Source: Kaistia soli DSM 19436 (GTDB lineage: Bacteria; Pseudomonadota; Alphaproteobacteria; Rhizobiales; Kaistiaceae). Taken from it: 64,000 nt of DNA. The stretch spans positions 49,492-113,491 of the forward strand of contig NZ_FQUP01000008.1 in assembly GCF_900129325.1 (NCBI RefSeq). Reading direction: 5' to 3'. Position 1 is the first letter of the stretch. Each line of letters starts with the position of its first letter. A program made the position numbers and the translations under genes. Under the pieces are notes generated by a model. The model was not told the origin of the DNA, did not search any database, and was given only the letters and a program-made list of their open reading frames with translations. Below, one piece after another: positions 47,012 through 57,087 of the stretch.

Positions 47012-48532
47012 ATGGCCGGAGAGCGCCTTACACCTGTCGAAACAGTTCTTGTGAAGCGGCGGCGTGTGAAATGGCTGATCCTGTTAGTGTTGATCGTTAC
47101 GTTCTTCTATTATTTGATTTTCGCTAATCAATATGTCGTCGCCTTCGCCGATGGCGAGCAGCATTTCATTCATGGATCGATCGGCAGCGAGGTGACTGGG
47201 CCCCCTTATTGGGTGTTCAAGGCTTTGCCGATCATCTATGCGGACAAGCTAGGCTCAGAAGGCTATCGCCGCTTTGGCTTCCTTTACGAGACGGCGGATG
47301 ACGATCTTCCCATCGGGATTTCCCGCCGAACGATAGCCGGGGTCGAACGCGTCTGGTTCAACTGCGCCACATGCCATGTCGGTACCTATCGCCTGCCAGG
47401 ATCGAGCGAGCAGCACCGCATTCCCGGGGCGCCGTCAAACAATCTCCGGCTGCAGGAACTGATCAGCTTCCTGATCGAGGCCGGACAAGATCCGGGCTTC
47501 AATGCCGATACGCTGATTGCGGCTATCAACAGCGATGCGGTCGGTGGCAATCTCAACGTCTTCCAGCGACTGCTTTACCGGTATGTGATCTTTCCGCGCG
47601 TGAAGATCGCGTTCCTCGATCTCGGCACGCGCCTAGACTTTGTCGCCCGGCAGGAGCCATGGGGGCCAGGGCGGGTCGACACGTTCAATCCCTATAAGGC
47701 GATCCAGTTCAACTTTCCGATGGCCAAGGCCAATCTCGACGGTCCGGCGCTCAACGGATCGTCGGACTATCCGGCGATATGGAACCAACGCCCGCGCGAG
47801 GGCATGAACCTCCACTGGGACGGCAACAATGATTCCGTTGCCGAACGCGATCTCAGCGCGGCGCTCGGCGCCGGCGTTACGCCTCGCTCGGTCGACAGGC
47901 ACTCCATCGGCAGGATAGAGGCCTGGATGAGGGATCTGCCGCCGCCGCCATTTCCAATGCCTAAGGCCATTGACCCTGTGAAGGTGGCCGAAGGGCGGGT
48001 GCTTTTCAGCCACTACTGTTCCGACTGCCATGGCCAGGCGGGCCAGGCCGGCTACGACTATGATCGCGGCCATTTTCCACGGCTCGGCCACGTCGAACGT
48101 CTCGCCGATATCGGTACAGATCCCGGACGCTGGATGTCCTACACGGAGAATTTCTCGGCGGCGCAGAACCTGCTCTATGCCGGTTACCCCTGGCGATTCC
48201 AGCGCTTTCACAAGACCGAAGGCTATGCCAATCAGCCGCTCGACGGCATCTGGGCGCGTTCGCCCTATCTGCATAACGGCTCGGTGCCGACTTTGCGCGA
48301 TCTCCTGGAGCCCGTCGCCCACCGTCCAGGTGTCTGGTATCGCGGCAGCGACGAGCTCGATCTCGTCAGGGTCGGCTATCGCTCGGACGCCACTGCTCCA
48401 GGCGGGTCACTGTTCCGCTACGACACCGCGCGACCAGGCAACGCCAATACGGGTCACGAAGGTCCCCGCTACGGGACCGACTTGCCCGACACGGCCAAGG
48501 ACGCCCTCGTGGAATATATGAAGACGCTATGA
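47012..48532 (+). CDS. Membrane-anchored two-haem c-type cytochrome (RoxA-like), copy 1
   Basis: A 506-residue protein with one N-terminal membrane segment (WLILLVLIVTFFYYLIFA, about residues 21-38); the rest should lie in the periplasm. Haem-binding motifs are CATCH (118-122) and CSDCH (336-340). Near the C-terminus SPYLHNGSVPTLRDLL is the motif shared by RoxA-type rubber oxygenases and MauG-like di-haem proteins. It starts 10 bases after the flavoenzyme gene and its stop overlaps the next gene (ATGA). The two other cytochromes downstream have the same plan. Activity could be oxygenase, peroxidase or electron transfer. Confidence 0.82.
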   Translation: MAGERLTPVETVLVKRRRVKWLILLVLIVTFFYYLIFANQYVVAFADGEQHFIHGSIGSEVTGPPYWVFKALPIIYADKLGSEGYRRFGFLYETADDDLPIGISRRTIAGVERVWFNCATCHVGTYRLPGSSEQHRIPGAPSNNLRLQELISFLIEAGQDPGFNADTLIAAINSDAVGGNLNVFQRLLYRYVIFPRVKIAFLDLGTRLDFVARQEPWGPGRVDTFNPYKAIQFNFPMAKANLDGPALNGSSDYPAIWNQRPREGMNLHWDGNNDSVAERDLSAALGAGVTPRSVDRHSIGRIEAWMRDLPPPPFPMPKAIDPVKVAEGRVLFSHYCSDCHGQAGQAGYDYDRGHFPRLGHVERLADIGTDPGRWMSYTENFSAAQNLLYAGYPWRFQRFHKTEGYANQPLDGIWARSPYLHNGSVPTLRDLLEPVAHRPGVWYRGSDELDLVRVGYRSDATAPGGSLFRYDTARPGNANTGHEGPRYGTDLPDTAKDALVEYMKTL

Positions 48533-48960
48533 GCGATCCTCGATCGATCAGCAAATGGAAAGCGCGCCACGCGATCCTTGTCGTGATCGGGATCCTGCTG
48601 AATTTCGCTTTTGTCATACCACTGCTGTTCTGGCCTGAGTGGATACTCGGATTGTTCCAGATCCCCGTTACCCAGCTCATATGGCCGCGCTTCTCGGGGC
48701 TCCTGCTCGGCATCCTGTCGATCTTCTATATCCCGGCGACGATCGACATCGATCGATACCGAATCTTCGCCTGGCTTGCCGTGTTCCCCTCCCGCAGCCT
48801 CGGCGCCGTATTCTTCTTCATTGCAGTCTTTGTATTCGGGCAGCCGAACGGATTTCTCATCGGAGTACTGCTTGACGGATCGATCGGGTTTTTGACGCTC
48901 GTTTGCCTGATCCGCATCGTGCGCCTGGAACAAGACGTCGCCAATGGGAGAGGCACTTGA
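48529..48960 (+). CDS. Small four-helix membrane protein
   Basis: A 143-residue protein with four predicted membrane segments (ILVVIGILLNFAFVIPLLFW, LIWPRFSGLLLGILSIFYIP, SLGAVFFFIAVFVFG and IGVLLDGSIGFLTLVCLI). No haem or metal motif is obvious. The start overlaps the upstream cytochrome stop (ATGA) and its stop overlaps the next start (TGATG), so it is firmly part of the operon. It may anchor or link the cytochromes to the quinone pool; this is inference. Confidence 0.75.
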   Translation: MSDPRSISKWKARHAILVVIGILLNFAFVIPLLFWPEWILGLFQIPVTQLIWPRFSGLLLGILSIFYIPATIDIDRYRIFAWLAVFPSRSLGAVFFFIAVFVFGQPNGFLIGVLLDGSIGFLTLVCLIRIVRLEQDVANGRGT

Positions 48961-50432
48961 TGCATCGCCTGCGCATTGTCCTCGCGTCGATCCTTGCAGT
49001 CATGGTGATGGTGGCGGTGGCCGCCTTCCTGCTCCTGTTGCGTCCGGTCGCACAGCCCCAAACCAACGATCTCGCGGAACTTTTCGCCCATGGCTCGATC
49101 GGCAATGAGGAAAGCCAGGGGCTGCCCTATTGGATCTGGCGCGTCCTGCCACAGATCTTCCCGGACTACCTGCCTGGCAACAAGGATGGTTACGGGACAT
49201 TCGGTGTCTTCTGGCAGCGCGGCGCGGCCGTGCCGGTCGGGTTTTCAGTCAAGACGCTCGGTGTCATTCCCCGCGTCGCACCCAATTGTGCGTTCTGCCA
49301 TCAGGGCAGCTATCGGCTGCATGCCGGCGACGTCAACCAAATGGTGAGTGCCGGCGCCGGCACGCGGGTCAACCCGCAAGCCTATATCCGTTTCCTCATG
49401 AATGCCGGCTCCGATCCGCGATTCAATGCCGATACGATCATGGCCGCGATCACCGGCATCTACGACATGCCGTGGTGGGAACGCACGCTCTACCGTTTCC
49501 TGCTCATTCCAGCGACCCGTTCAGCATTGGCGGACCAGAAGACACGCTTCGCCTGGATGATGGAACGACCGGATTGGGGTCCTGGCAGGATCGACCCGTT
49601 CAATCCCGTCAAATTCCAGAATCTCGGCCTGCCCGACGACAAGACGATCGGCAATTCGGACATGATGCCGCTCTGGTCGATGGGGGGCCTTTCTGAGACC
49701 AATACGCGCCGGTTCTCGCTGCATTGGGACGGGCTGCAGACCGATCTGCATGAGACGGTCATATCCGGCGCGATCGGCGACGGGATGTCATACAAGTCCT
49801 ATCCGCGCACGGAGGCATCGCTCGGCCGCGTGATGGAATTCATCCGGCTGGAAAACCCGCCGCCATCGCCGTTCTCCACGCTACGGCCGCCGACTGATCC
49901 CTATCATGTCGAAGCGGCGGCGGTGGAGGCGGGACGGGGTCTCTACACGTCGCTTTGCGCGGACTGCCATGAGCCGTCCGGCGCCCGCTATCGCACTCCA
50001 ATCCCGATCGTCGACCTCGGCACGGACCGGCATCGTCTGGACATGTGGACGCCGGCAGCGCTCGAGCGCTACACCGCTTACGAACCTGGATATCATTGGG
50101 GCTTCGCCAGTTTCCACAAGACCGAAGGCTATGTGGCGGTCGGCCTGCAAGGCCTCTGGCTCAGGGGACCCTATCTGCACAATGGCAGCGTGCCGACACT
50201 GCGCGCACTGCTCGATCCTCCGCCCAACCGCCCCCTCTCCTTCTATCGCGGCTACGACCTCATCGATGCCGAGAATGGCGGTTTCATCAGCGCGCCGGGC
50301 ACCGACGGCGCGAAATATGGCGTGCTGTTCGACACAGCGGAGCCGGGAAACAGTAACGAAGGCCATCTCTGGGGCACCGACCTGCCACAGGGCGCGAAGG
50401 AGAACCTGCTGGCCTATCTCAAGACGCTTTGA
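48960..50432 (+). CDS. Membrane-anchored two-haem c-type cytochrome (RoxA-like), copy 2
   Basis: A 490-residue protein with an N-terminal membrane anchor or signal (MHRLRIVLASILAVMVMVAV). Haem motifs are CAFCH (110-114) and CADCH (333-337), spaced almost as in copy 1. The C-terminal GPYLHNGSVPTLRALLDPP motif and SFHKTEGYVAVGLQG are shared with copy 1 (RFHKTEGYANQPLDG), so the two arose by duplication. The start at 48960 overlaps the preceding stop by one base. Confidence 0.82.
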   Translation: MHRLRIVLASILAVMVMVAVAAFLLLLRPVAQPQTNDLAELFAHGSIGNEESQGLPYWIWRVLPQIFPDYLPGNKDGYGTFGVFWQRGAAVPVGFSVKTLGVIPRVAPNCAFCHQGSYRLHAGDVNQMVSAGAGTRVNPQAYIRFLMNAGSDPRFNADTIMAAITGIYDMPWWERTLYRFLLIPATRSALADQKTRFAWMMERPDWGPGRIDPFNPVKFQNLGLPDDKTIGNSDMMPLWSMGGLSETNTRRFSLHWDGLQTDLHETVISGAIGDGMSYKSYPRTEASLGRVMEFIRLENPPPSPFSTLRPPTDPYHVEAAAVEAGRGLYTSLCADCHEPSGARYRTPIPIVDLGTDRHRLDMWTPAALERYTAYEPGYHWGFASFHKTEGYVAVGLQGLWLRGPYLHNGSVPTLRALLDPPPNRPLSFYRGYDLIDAENGGFISAPGTDGAKYGVLFDTAEPGNSNEGHLWGTDLPQGAKENLLAYLKTL

Positions 50433-50453
50433 TCCCCAGGTGGGAGAACGCCG

Positions 50454-53246
50454 ATGTCAACGATCATGCGCCGTATTGTCCGTTTCCTTGCCTGGGGAGT
50501 GGCGATCCTTGCCGGTGTCTTCGTTCTTGTCGCGATCGGCGGCATCATCCTGGTGCGATCGCTCGTCGAACCCGATTCCGGCAAGTTCGGACACGTCGAG
50601 GACGAGGCCAGGCATGTTGGGCTCGACCGCAGCTATTTTCACGCAGCCGACGATCCCTATTTCGTCGATCTCGACAAGGGGCTGCTGAAGAAGCCCGCGC
50701 CGGGCGCCGCTTATCCCCCCGAGATCATGGAAGTGGCGACGACGACCGGGCTCGCACCGGAAGCCGTTCGCCAGTCGGCCATCAAGGGACAGAATGCATG
50801 GATCGTCTGGACCGGCGGCAATGACCGCTTCTGGGATTTCGCCGCAAACACAGCCATCGGCTCCTTTGACCTCCTGAAGACGATTTCTTCGCATCCGAGC
50901 CAGGCATATGGACGGCCCAATCGCTGGCGGTACCTCGGCCTCTCCAACGAACCTTGCTTCAGCAAGGCGACGGGTCCCGACCCCAAGCATTTCGGGCTCT
51001 GGATCGATCAGCGCGACCCGAATTGCCCCGCCGATCCGTTCGGCGGCAATCCCGAAGCCGATGCTCGCTATCCCGGCGTCAGAACCGGGGCGCGCGGAAC
51101 AACCTTCAAGGTCGGTACCCAAGAGGTGAGCATTCCGGTCGGATCCTACTATGGCGAACCCACTGGCGTGCTCGGTCTGCGCCTGTTCCCCAATCCGGAT
51201 TTCGATGCCGAGGCGGCAAAGCATTGGGACTCCGACAAGTATTATACGGACGAAAAATACTACAACGACAAGACCCTCGTGCGCCCCTATCGCGTCGGCA
51301 TGTCATGCGCCTTCTGTCATCTCGGACCCAATCCGATCAATGCACCGAAGAGCCCGGAGCACCCGCGATTTTCCGAGCTCACGTCCAATCCAGGCGCTCA
51401 GTATTTCTGGGTCGATCGCATCTTCTTCTGGAACACCCGCCCACGCGACACGCCAGACCGGCCGGCACCGAACGAGGGCAACTTCCTGTTCCAACTGTTC
51501 CACACCAACCCGCCCGGCTCGCTCGACACGTCCCTGGTCTCGACGGATTATATCAACAACCCCCGCACCATGAATGCGGTCTATGACGTCATGGCTCGGA
51601 TGCGTCAGGCGCCGCTGACGGGAGCCGAGCAGCTCAAGGGCGACGAGCGCGACAACAAGCAATTCCAGGACTATCCGCAGACGGCCGCGCTCGGATCCTT
51701 CTACGACAATGGGACCGGCAAGGGCGCGTCGATGCGCGTGCTGAAGGACGGCTCCGATTCCGTTGGTGCGCTCGGCGCGCTCAATCGCGTCTATCTCAAT
51801 ATCGGCCTCTTCAGTGAGGAATGGCTGCTGCATTTCCGCGCCTTCCTCGGCGGCCAGAAGATTTCCCCGATCCGGATCGCCGACGCTCAGAAGAATTCCG
51901 CCTATTGGGGTGCGACAGAAGACATGACGGCGGATATGGCGATCTTCTTCCTGGTGACTGCGCGCGCCGATCGCTTGGCCGATATTCCGGAAGGAACAGC
52001 CGTCCTTGCGAAGCGCGATGCGGCGGCCGTCGATCGCGGCAAGGTGGTGTTCGCGGAAACCTGCGCGGCCTGTCATTCGAGCTCATGGAAGCAGCCCGCG
52101 CCGCCGGCTTCCTATGGCGTCGACAGTGGCATTTGCGCGGGCGGCGGCTCAGGGCCGCATTACCGCGAATGCTGGGATCGATACTGGGCCTGGACCCAGA
52201 CCGAGACGTTCAAACGCGGTATGGTTGCCGAGGTCAACAAGCGCGACGCCGACGGCAAGGAAACATTCCTCGACGGTAATTTCCTGTCCACCGAGCGCCG
52301 CGTCCCGCTGGACGTGATCGGAACCAATGCGTGCAGCGCGCTCGCGACCAACGGGCTCTCAGGCGACATCTGGGACAATTTCACGTCAGACACCTACAAA
52401 TCACTGCCCCCGCCGCATGAAATTGCCGTCAATCATCCGGTATCCGGCGCCGCCATGCCGCTGCGATCACTCGGAAATGGGCGTGGCTATATTCGTCCGG
52501 CATCACTCATCAGCCTCTGGTCATCGGCGCCGTACCTACTCAATAATTCCATCGGTTATGACGAAGCCTATTACGGACCAGGCTATCGTCAGAACCATCG
52601 AAGCGGACCGAGCTATGACTACGGCGCATCCTGCCCGGGTTCGGATCCGAGCAACCCAGACCTCCCCTGCATCGAGAACCGCCTGGCTCTCTACGACCGG
52701 TCGATCCGCGAGATGCTGTGGCCACAGACGCGCCGCATGGACACCATGACTGACGCACCGGTCCCCGGTTATATCTATCGGACCACTGCGCCCTCCTGTC
52801 TGAAGGTTCCAAGCGGGTTCTCGCCGAGCATCGTCAAGAATTTCGCTGGTCCGCTCAACTGGCTGTTCGGCTGGGCCGTCGCGCCGGACGGCGCGCTGCA
52901 TCTCGGACCTTTCCCCAAGGGCTTCCCGATCAACGCGCTGGTGAACACAAAGCTTCTGCCGGACAATGACGAACCCAGCCTCGCGCATTACTGGCGGCTC
53001 CTCAGCGCGGCCCCGACGCTCTACAGCGCGTTCTCACAGCTCGGTGGACAATGCACCGACGCGGAACTGGCCGATCCCGGCGTGCAGGTGCATGCCGAAA
53101 CCGTGATGCGCGAAACGAAGCTCGTCGATACGCTGGTTGGCCTCAGCAAATGTCCCGACTATGTCGTCAACAGGGGCCACCTGTTCGGCACCGATCTGCC
53201 GGATCCGGACAAGCAGGCCCTGATCGCCTATCTCAAGCAGTTCTGA
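50454..53246 (+). CDS. Large two-haem c-type cytochrome (RoxA/RoxB-like)
   Basis: A 930-residue protein with an N-terminal membrane anchor or signal (LAWGVAILAGVFVLVAIGGI). Haem motifs are CAFCH (285-289, in GMSCAFCHLGPNPINAP) and CAACH (537-541). The stretches NPPGSLDTSLVSTDYINNP and KDGSDSVGALGALNRVYLNI recall RoxA, the secreted rubber oxygenase that cleaves polyisoprene, from memory. It is about 250 residues longer than RoxA. Many extra cysteines occur after residue 550. It is the largest gene of the operon and the likeliest catalytic oxygenase. Confidence 0.8.
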   Translation: MSTIMRRIVRFLAWGVAILAGVFVLVAIGGIILVRSLVEPDSGKFGHVEDEARHVGLDRSYFHAADDPYFVDLDKGLLKKPAPGAAYPPEIMEVATTTGLAPEAVRQSAIKGQNAWIVWTGGNDRFWDFAANTAIGSFDLLKTISSHPSQAYGRPNRWRYLGLSNEPCFSKATGPDPKHFGLWIDQRDPNCPADPFGGNPEADARYPGVRTGARGTTFKVGTQEVSIPVGSYYGEPTGVLGLRLFPNPDFDAEAAKHWDSDKYYTDEKYYNDKTLVRPYRVGMSCAFCHLGPNPINAPKSPEHPRFSELTSNPGAQYFWVDRIFFWNTRPRDTPDRPAPNEGNFLFQLFHTNPPGSLDTSLVSTDYINNPRTMNAVYDVMARMRQAPLTGAEQLKGDERDNKQFQDYPQTAALGSFYDNGTGKGASMRVLKDGSDSVGALGALNRVYLNIGLFSEEWLLHFRAFLGGQKISPIRIADAQKNSAYWGATEDMTADMAIFFLVTARADRLADIPEGTAVLAKRDAAAVDRGKVVFAETCAACHSSSWKQPAPPASYGVDSGICAGGGSGPHYRECWDRYWAWTQTETFKRGMVAEVNKRDADGKETFLDGNFLSTERRVPLDVIGTNACSALATNGLSGDIWDNFTSDTYKSLPPPHEIAVNHPVSGAAMPLRSLGNGRGYIRPASLISLWSSAPYLLNNSIGYDEAYYGPGYRQNHRSGPSYDYGASCPGSDPSNPDLPCIENRLALYDRSIREMLWPQTRRMDTMTDAPVPGYIYRTTAPSCLKVPSGFSPSIVKNFAGPLNWLFGWAVAPDGALHLGPFPKGFPINALVNTKLLPDNDEPSLAHYWRLLSAAPTLYSAFSQLGGQCTDAELADPGVQVHAETVMRETKLVDTLVGLSKCPDYVVNRGHLFGTDLPDPDKQALIAYLKQF

Positions 53247-53248
53247 CG

Positions 53249-55069
53249 ATGCTGGTCGAAAGGGCGTTCGACTTCATCGTGATCGGCAGCGGAGCTGGCG
53301 GGGCCGTCGTCGCCGCCCGTCTGGCCGAGCACGGAATGCGCGTGCTGGTGATCGAGGCCGGCGGCGATCCGCTGATGGAGGTCAGTGGTTCGACGGGAGC
53401 CATGTCGGTTGCGGATACCTACAAGGTTCCGGCTTTTCACGCCTTCGCGTCCGAGGCACCCGGAATATCGGAGGACTACTGGGTCCGCCACTATGCCGAT
53501 CTTGAACAGCAGCGGAAGGACTGGCGCTATAGCGCCGATCATGACGGGGTGCTCTATCCGCGCGCCCGCTGCCTGGGTGGCTGCACATCGCACCATGCGA
53601 TGATCGTCGTGCGTCCCATTGACAGCGATTGGAACCATATCCAGCGCTTGACCGGCGACGATAGCTGGAAGGCGTCGCGCATGCAGGCCTATTTCGAGCG
53701 GATCGAGCGCTGCCGCTATCGCTTCTTCTTCTGGCGCTGGCTTGCAGCGCTGACCGGTCTCAACCCGACGGGGCATGGCTGGCGAGGATGGATGACCACC
53801 GAACGAGCGATGCCACTGCGCTCCGTCTTCGATTGGCCGCTGATCCGCGCGCTGCTGCGCTCGGCAGGGGCAGCGGCGGATACCTATCGCGGGGTCGGGA
53901 TCGATTGGCAGACGACCGCAGTCGATCCTAATGATCGGCGCTGGTGGAATCCGGGCGCAGGCGGCATCCGAGTGGCGCCGCTTTCGACGCGGCGTCACGC
54001 GCGCCATGGGCCGCGCGAGCGCCTGCTGGATGTGCGCAGGCGATTTCCGGATCGTCTGGAGATCCGCCTCGACACCAGCGTCACTCGGATCGAGATCGAG
54101 CATGGGCGCGCGACAGGCGTCCGGTGCCGGGCGAGCAACGGCGAGGACTACGCGATCCGGGCCGGACGCGAAGTAATCCTTGCGGCCGGGACTTTCGCTT
54201 CGCCGCAGCTTCTGATGCTGTCCGGCATTGGCGATCCGCAGCATCTCGCCGAGCACGGCATCGCAGAGGCGGCTGCACTGCCAGGCGTCGGCAGGAACCT
54301 GCAGGATCGTTACGAAATCGGCGTCGTCAGCCGGATGACGCGACCCTGGAAGGCACTCGCGGGATCGGCCTACACAAACCGGGATCGGAGCTACCGATGG
54401 TGGCGATGGCTGCGGATCGGAAACTACACCAGCAACGGTGTCCTGTTCTCGCTCGCGCTGAAGTCCCGCGCCAGCCTGCCGTCGCCGGACGTTCACTGCT
54501 TTTCGCTGCTCGCGGATTTCCGCGGCTACTACAAAGGCTACTCGCAGCGGATTCTCGCACGGAACTATCTGAGCTGGGTCATACTCAAGGCCTATTCGCA
54601 CAACCGGGGTGGCCATGTGAGGCTGCGCAGCGCGGACCCAGCAATTCAGCCCGCCGTGCAGTTTCACTCGTTCCACGAAGGCACTGGCGACGCTGACGCG
54701 GACATCGACGCCGTGGTCGCCGGCATACGTTTCGTGCGCAAGGTCGCCGACAGCATGGACGATCTCATCGCCACCGAAGAGACGCCGGGCCGCCATATCG
54801 ACAGTGACGCGGCGCTGCGTGCTCATGTGCAGGACAATGCGTGGGGCCACCATGCCTGCGGCACCTGCGCCATCGGCCCCCGCGAAAGCGGCGGGGTGAT
54901 CGACAGCCGCTTCCGCGTACACGGGATCGATGGCCTGCGGGTTGTCGACGCCTCGGTGTTTCCGGTCATTCCCGGGTACTTCCTCGCCACTGCCGTCTAT
55001 ATGATCGGCGAAAAGGCAGCCGACGTCATTCTGGAAGACGCGCAGGCCGAAGCCGCCACCGGGCGTTGA
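53249..55069 (+). CDS. GMC-family FAD oxidoreductase
   Basis: A 606-residue flavoprotein dehydrogenase. The FAD loop is FIVIGSGAGGAVVAARLAE, the family signature-1 region is RARCLGGCTSHHAMIVVRP, and signature 2 is GTFASPQLLMLSGIG. The catalytic His lies in NAWGHHACGTCAIG, and the end reads FPVIPGYFLATAVYMIGEKA. GMC enzymes oxidise alcohols such as choline, sterols or sugars. It starts two bases after the large cytochrome stop, so electrons probably pass from it to the cytochromes. No signal peptide is seen, so its location relative to the cytochromes is unresolved. Confidence 0.92.
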   Translation: MLVERAFDFIVIGSGAGGAVVAARLAEHGMRVLVIEAGGDPLMEVSGSTGAMSVADTYKVPAFHAFASEAPGISEDYWVRHYADLEQQRKDWRYSADHDGVLYPRARCLGGCTSHHAMIVVRPIDSDWNHIQRLTGDDSWKASRMQAYFERIERCRYRFFFWRWLAALTGLNPTGHGWRGWMTTERAMPLRSVFDWPLIRALLRSAGAAADTYRGVGIDWQTTAVDPNDRRWWNPGAGGIRVAPLSTRRHARHGPRERLLDVRRRFPDRLEIRLDTSVTRIEIEHGRATGVRCRASNGEDYAIRAGREVILAAGTFASPQLLMLSGIGDPQHLAEHGIAEAAALPGVGRNLQDRYEIGVVSRMTRPWKALAGSAYTNRDRSYRWWRWLRIGNYTSNGVLFSLALKSRASLPSPDVHCFSLLADFRGYYKGYSQRILARNYLSWVILKAYSHNRGGHVRLRSADPAIQPAVQFHSFHEGTGDADADIDAVVAGIRFVRKVADSMDDLIATEETPGRHIDSDAALRAHVQDNAWGHHACGTCAIGPRESGGVIDSRFRVHGIDGLRVVDASVFPVIPGYFLATAVYMIGEKAADVILEDAQAEAATGR

Positions 55070-55176
55070 TCAACCACCAGGTCCACTCCGCGGCTCCGGA
55101 GATTGCCAGCATTCCAGCCATAGCGAGCCGATCGAGGCGTCCGCGGCCGCTTCAGCGGATGGTGATCATGCGCCTC

Positions 55177-57087
55177 TTAGCGATGGCGCTCATGCAAGGC
55201 GGCCCATGTTCGTCCCTCGTCGTAAGCCTCGCTCTGCTTGGCACCGAGCGCCGACTGCCTGAATTGATCGACGGCCGCGACGCGGTTAGCTCTGTCAGCC
55301 GCCTTGCGGATCACGAAGCGGATGGTTCCGGCGCTGTCCATGATCACGGTCGAGCCCCCGGTCATCTCAATTTCCCGATCGCCGCTTGCGACGCGAACCT
55401 GTTGCAGTACTTCGCAAACGAGTCCGAACCTGACCTGGCGATCGGGTCCAACGCGGCGGAGGATGCGGATCGACTCGATCGTCGGCAGGCCCGCCCTCTT
55501 GTCGCTGGACAGGCCGAACGAGGCGAGCAGATCCGGATCGGTCACGACGTCGGCGAGGGCCCCAGCCTCTCGCTCGATTTCCTCGCTTGAGGGGGATTCG
55601 CCCGGATCGGGCCGCAGTTGCAAGGCGTCAAAACTGAGGCCCGGCATCCTTGGAGGCACACGATCAGGGCCGCGCCAGAGCAGCGACTCCTCAGAAATGT
55701 CCGGCACGTCGTCGGGAAATATCTTGCGGCGGGCAAAAGCAGTGATCAGTTCGTGGCGGAAGCCATCACGGTCGTCCTCGACAAGGTCATGGTCAGCCGT
55801 GATCAAGGCCCGCAGATATTCGCCAAATCGGATGTCGATCGGCGGGCAATAGTCGATGGCCCGGATACAAAGCGCGAGGAACTGGTTGGAGGTTCGCATC
55901 GCGATCGCGGCCAGTAGTTCGACCGACGTCGGGTGAAGCGGGGCCTCCGGCCGCTTGTAGGCGGCGATAAGCGCCTTGATAGAACTCGCGCGACGTTCGA
56001 ACACTTGTGAGAGTGCTTCAAGAATTGCGCTCACGAGAACGGAGCCGAGTTCGTGCGGCTCGTCGCTGAAGCCATAGACGCGGCTATCCGCAGCATCCGT
56101 GCCGAGCGCGGTCCGCAGCGGTCCGTTCGCCCCGGTGGCGCCGCCGAACTGCGCAGCGAGCGAGAAAATCGTTGGATCAGCTCCGATCTTGCCGACGCTG
56201 CGGACGATCGCATCCTTCACGTCGCCGGCATGGCCAAAATGCAGGAGAATGGCAACGATGTCGGCGAAGCCCTCGTGGAATGCGAGGACGTCGGTATTCG
56301 TAGGCTCCTGGAAGCGCGACCGCATTCCGTCCAGCACGGCGTGCGTCATTTCATGCGCGATAATATCATGCGACAGGCAGGTGAAGACCGTGCCATGCGG
56401 CAGCAAGCCAGGGCCGGGCTCGGGAACCGCCTTGAAGTAACCGAACCTCAACTCGTTGCTCTCCGGGTCATAATAGGCGTTGCGATCCTCGCCATAGTGA
56501 GGCCGGAGCTTCAAAATGCCGGTGTCCGACCCCCAAGACAGGTCGCGTCCGAGTGCACCGGTAAAAACGGCCGCGACTTCGGAACAGACGGCATAGACCA
56601 TTTGCTGATGGAAGGCCGGATCGGTGGTCGACGGCCGATGCCCCTGATCGAGCAGGGCGCTCAGGCAGTCGAGATCGGCAAGATCGACCCGCTTTCCCCA
56701 AATTTCGTCGCCATCCACGACGGCAAGGAATTTGCCTGACGGGCCACTCTTCAGCGGCTCATACGGCACGGATATCACGGTGACCCCGCCAACGGCCGTC
56801 GAGGCGACCGGATCACTCAGATAAACGCGCAGCGGCCGGTAGAGGGGTTCCTCGGAGCTGCGCCTATGGCGCCCGAATTTCGCCGCGTTGAAGAGTTTGC
56901 GCCCATGCGCATAGTCCCGGCCGAGTTGCGCGACATGGCGAGCTGGAGGCGCCGCCGCCGTCGGTGCGTTGATCCGGTCCTCTTCCGATGCAAGAACCGT
57001 CGCAGCGCTTGCCGTCGTGTCGCTTTGCGTTCGCAGAGCGTCGATCGATGCGGGCAGAACGTTGTTGGCAGCGTCCCCGGGATTCAT
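55177..57087 (-). CDS. Gluzincin (thermolysin-like) metallopeptidase
   Basis: A 636-residue putative zinc peptidase. The metal site is HDIIAHEMTHAVLDGM (HExxH at about 245-249) with the third ligand in AFHEGFADIVAILL (Glu at about 272), the gluzincin arrangement of family M4. A 70-residue disordered N-terminus (Ala/Thr-rich) precedes the domain. There is no signal peptide, so unlike secreted M4 enzymes it should act in the cytoplasm. The C-terminal 150 residues are unassigned. The start overlaps the stop of the caspase gene (ATGA), so the two are translated together. Confidence 0.82.
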   Translation of the reverse strand: MNPGDAANNVLPASIDALRTQSDTTASAATVLASEEDRINAPTAAAPPARHVAQLGRDYAHGRKLFNAAKFGRHRRSSEEPLYRPLRVYLSDPVASTAVGGVTVISVPYEPLKSGPSGKFLAVVDGDEIWGKRVDLADLDCLSALLDQGHRPSTTDPAFHQQMVYAVCSEVAAVFTGALGRDLSWGSDTGILKLRPHYGEDRNAYYDPESNELRFGYFKAVPEPGPGLLPHGTVFTCLSHDIIAHEMTHAVLDGMRSRFQEPTNTDVLAFHEGFADIVAILLHFGHAGDVKDAIVRSVGKIGADPTIFSLAAQFGGATGANGPLRTALGTDAADSRVYGFSDEPHELGSVLVSAILEALSQVFERRASSIKALIAAYKRPEAPLHPTSVELLAAIAMRTSNQFLALCIRAIDYCPPIDIRFGEYLRALITADHDLVEDDRDGFRHELITAFARRKIFPDDVPDISEESLLWRGPDRVPPRMPGLSFDALQLRPDPGESPSSEEIEREAGALADVVTDPDLLASFGLSSDKRAGLPTIESIRILRRVGPDRQVRFGLVCEVLQQVRVASGDREIEMTGGSTVIMDSAGTIRFVIRKAADRANRVAAVDQFRQSALGAKQSEAYDEGRTWAALHERHR

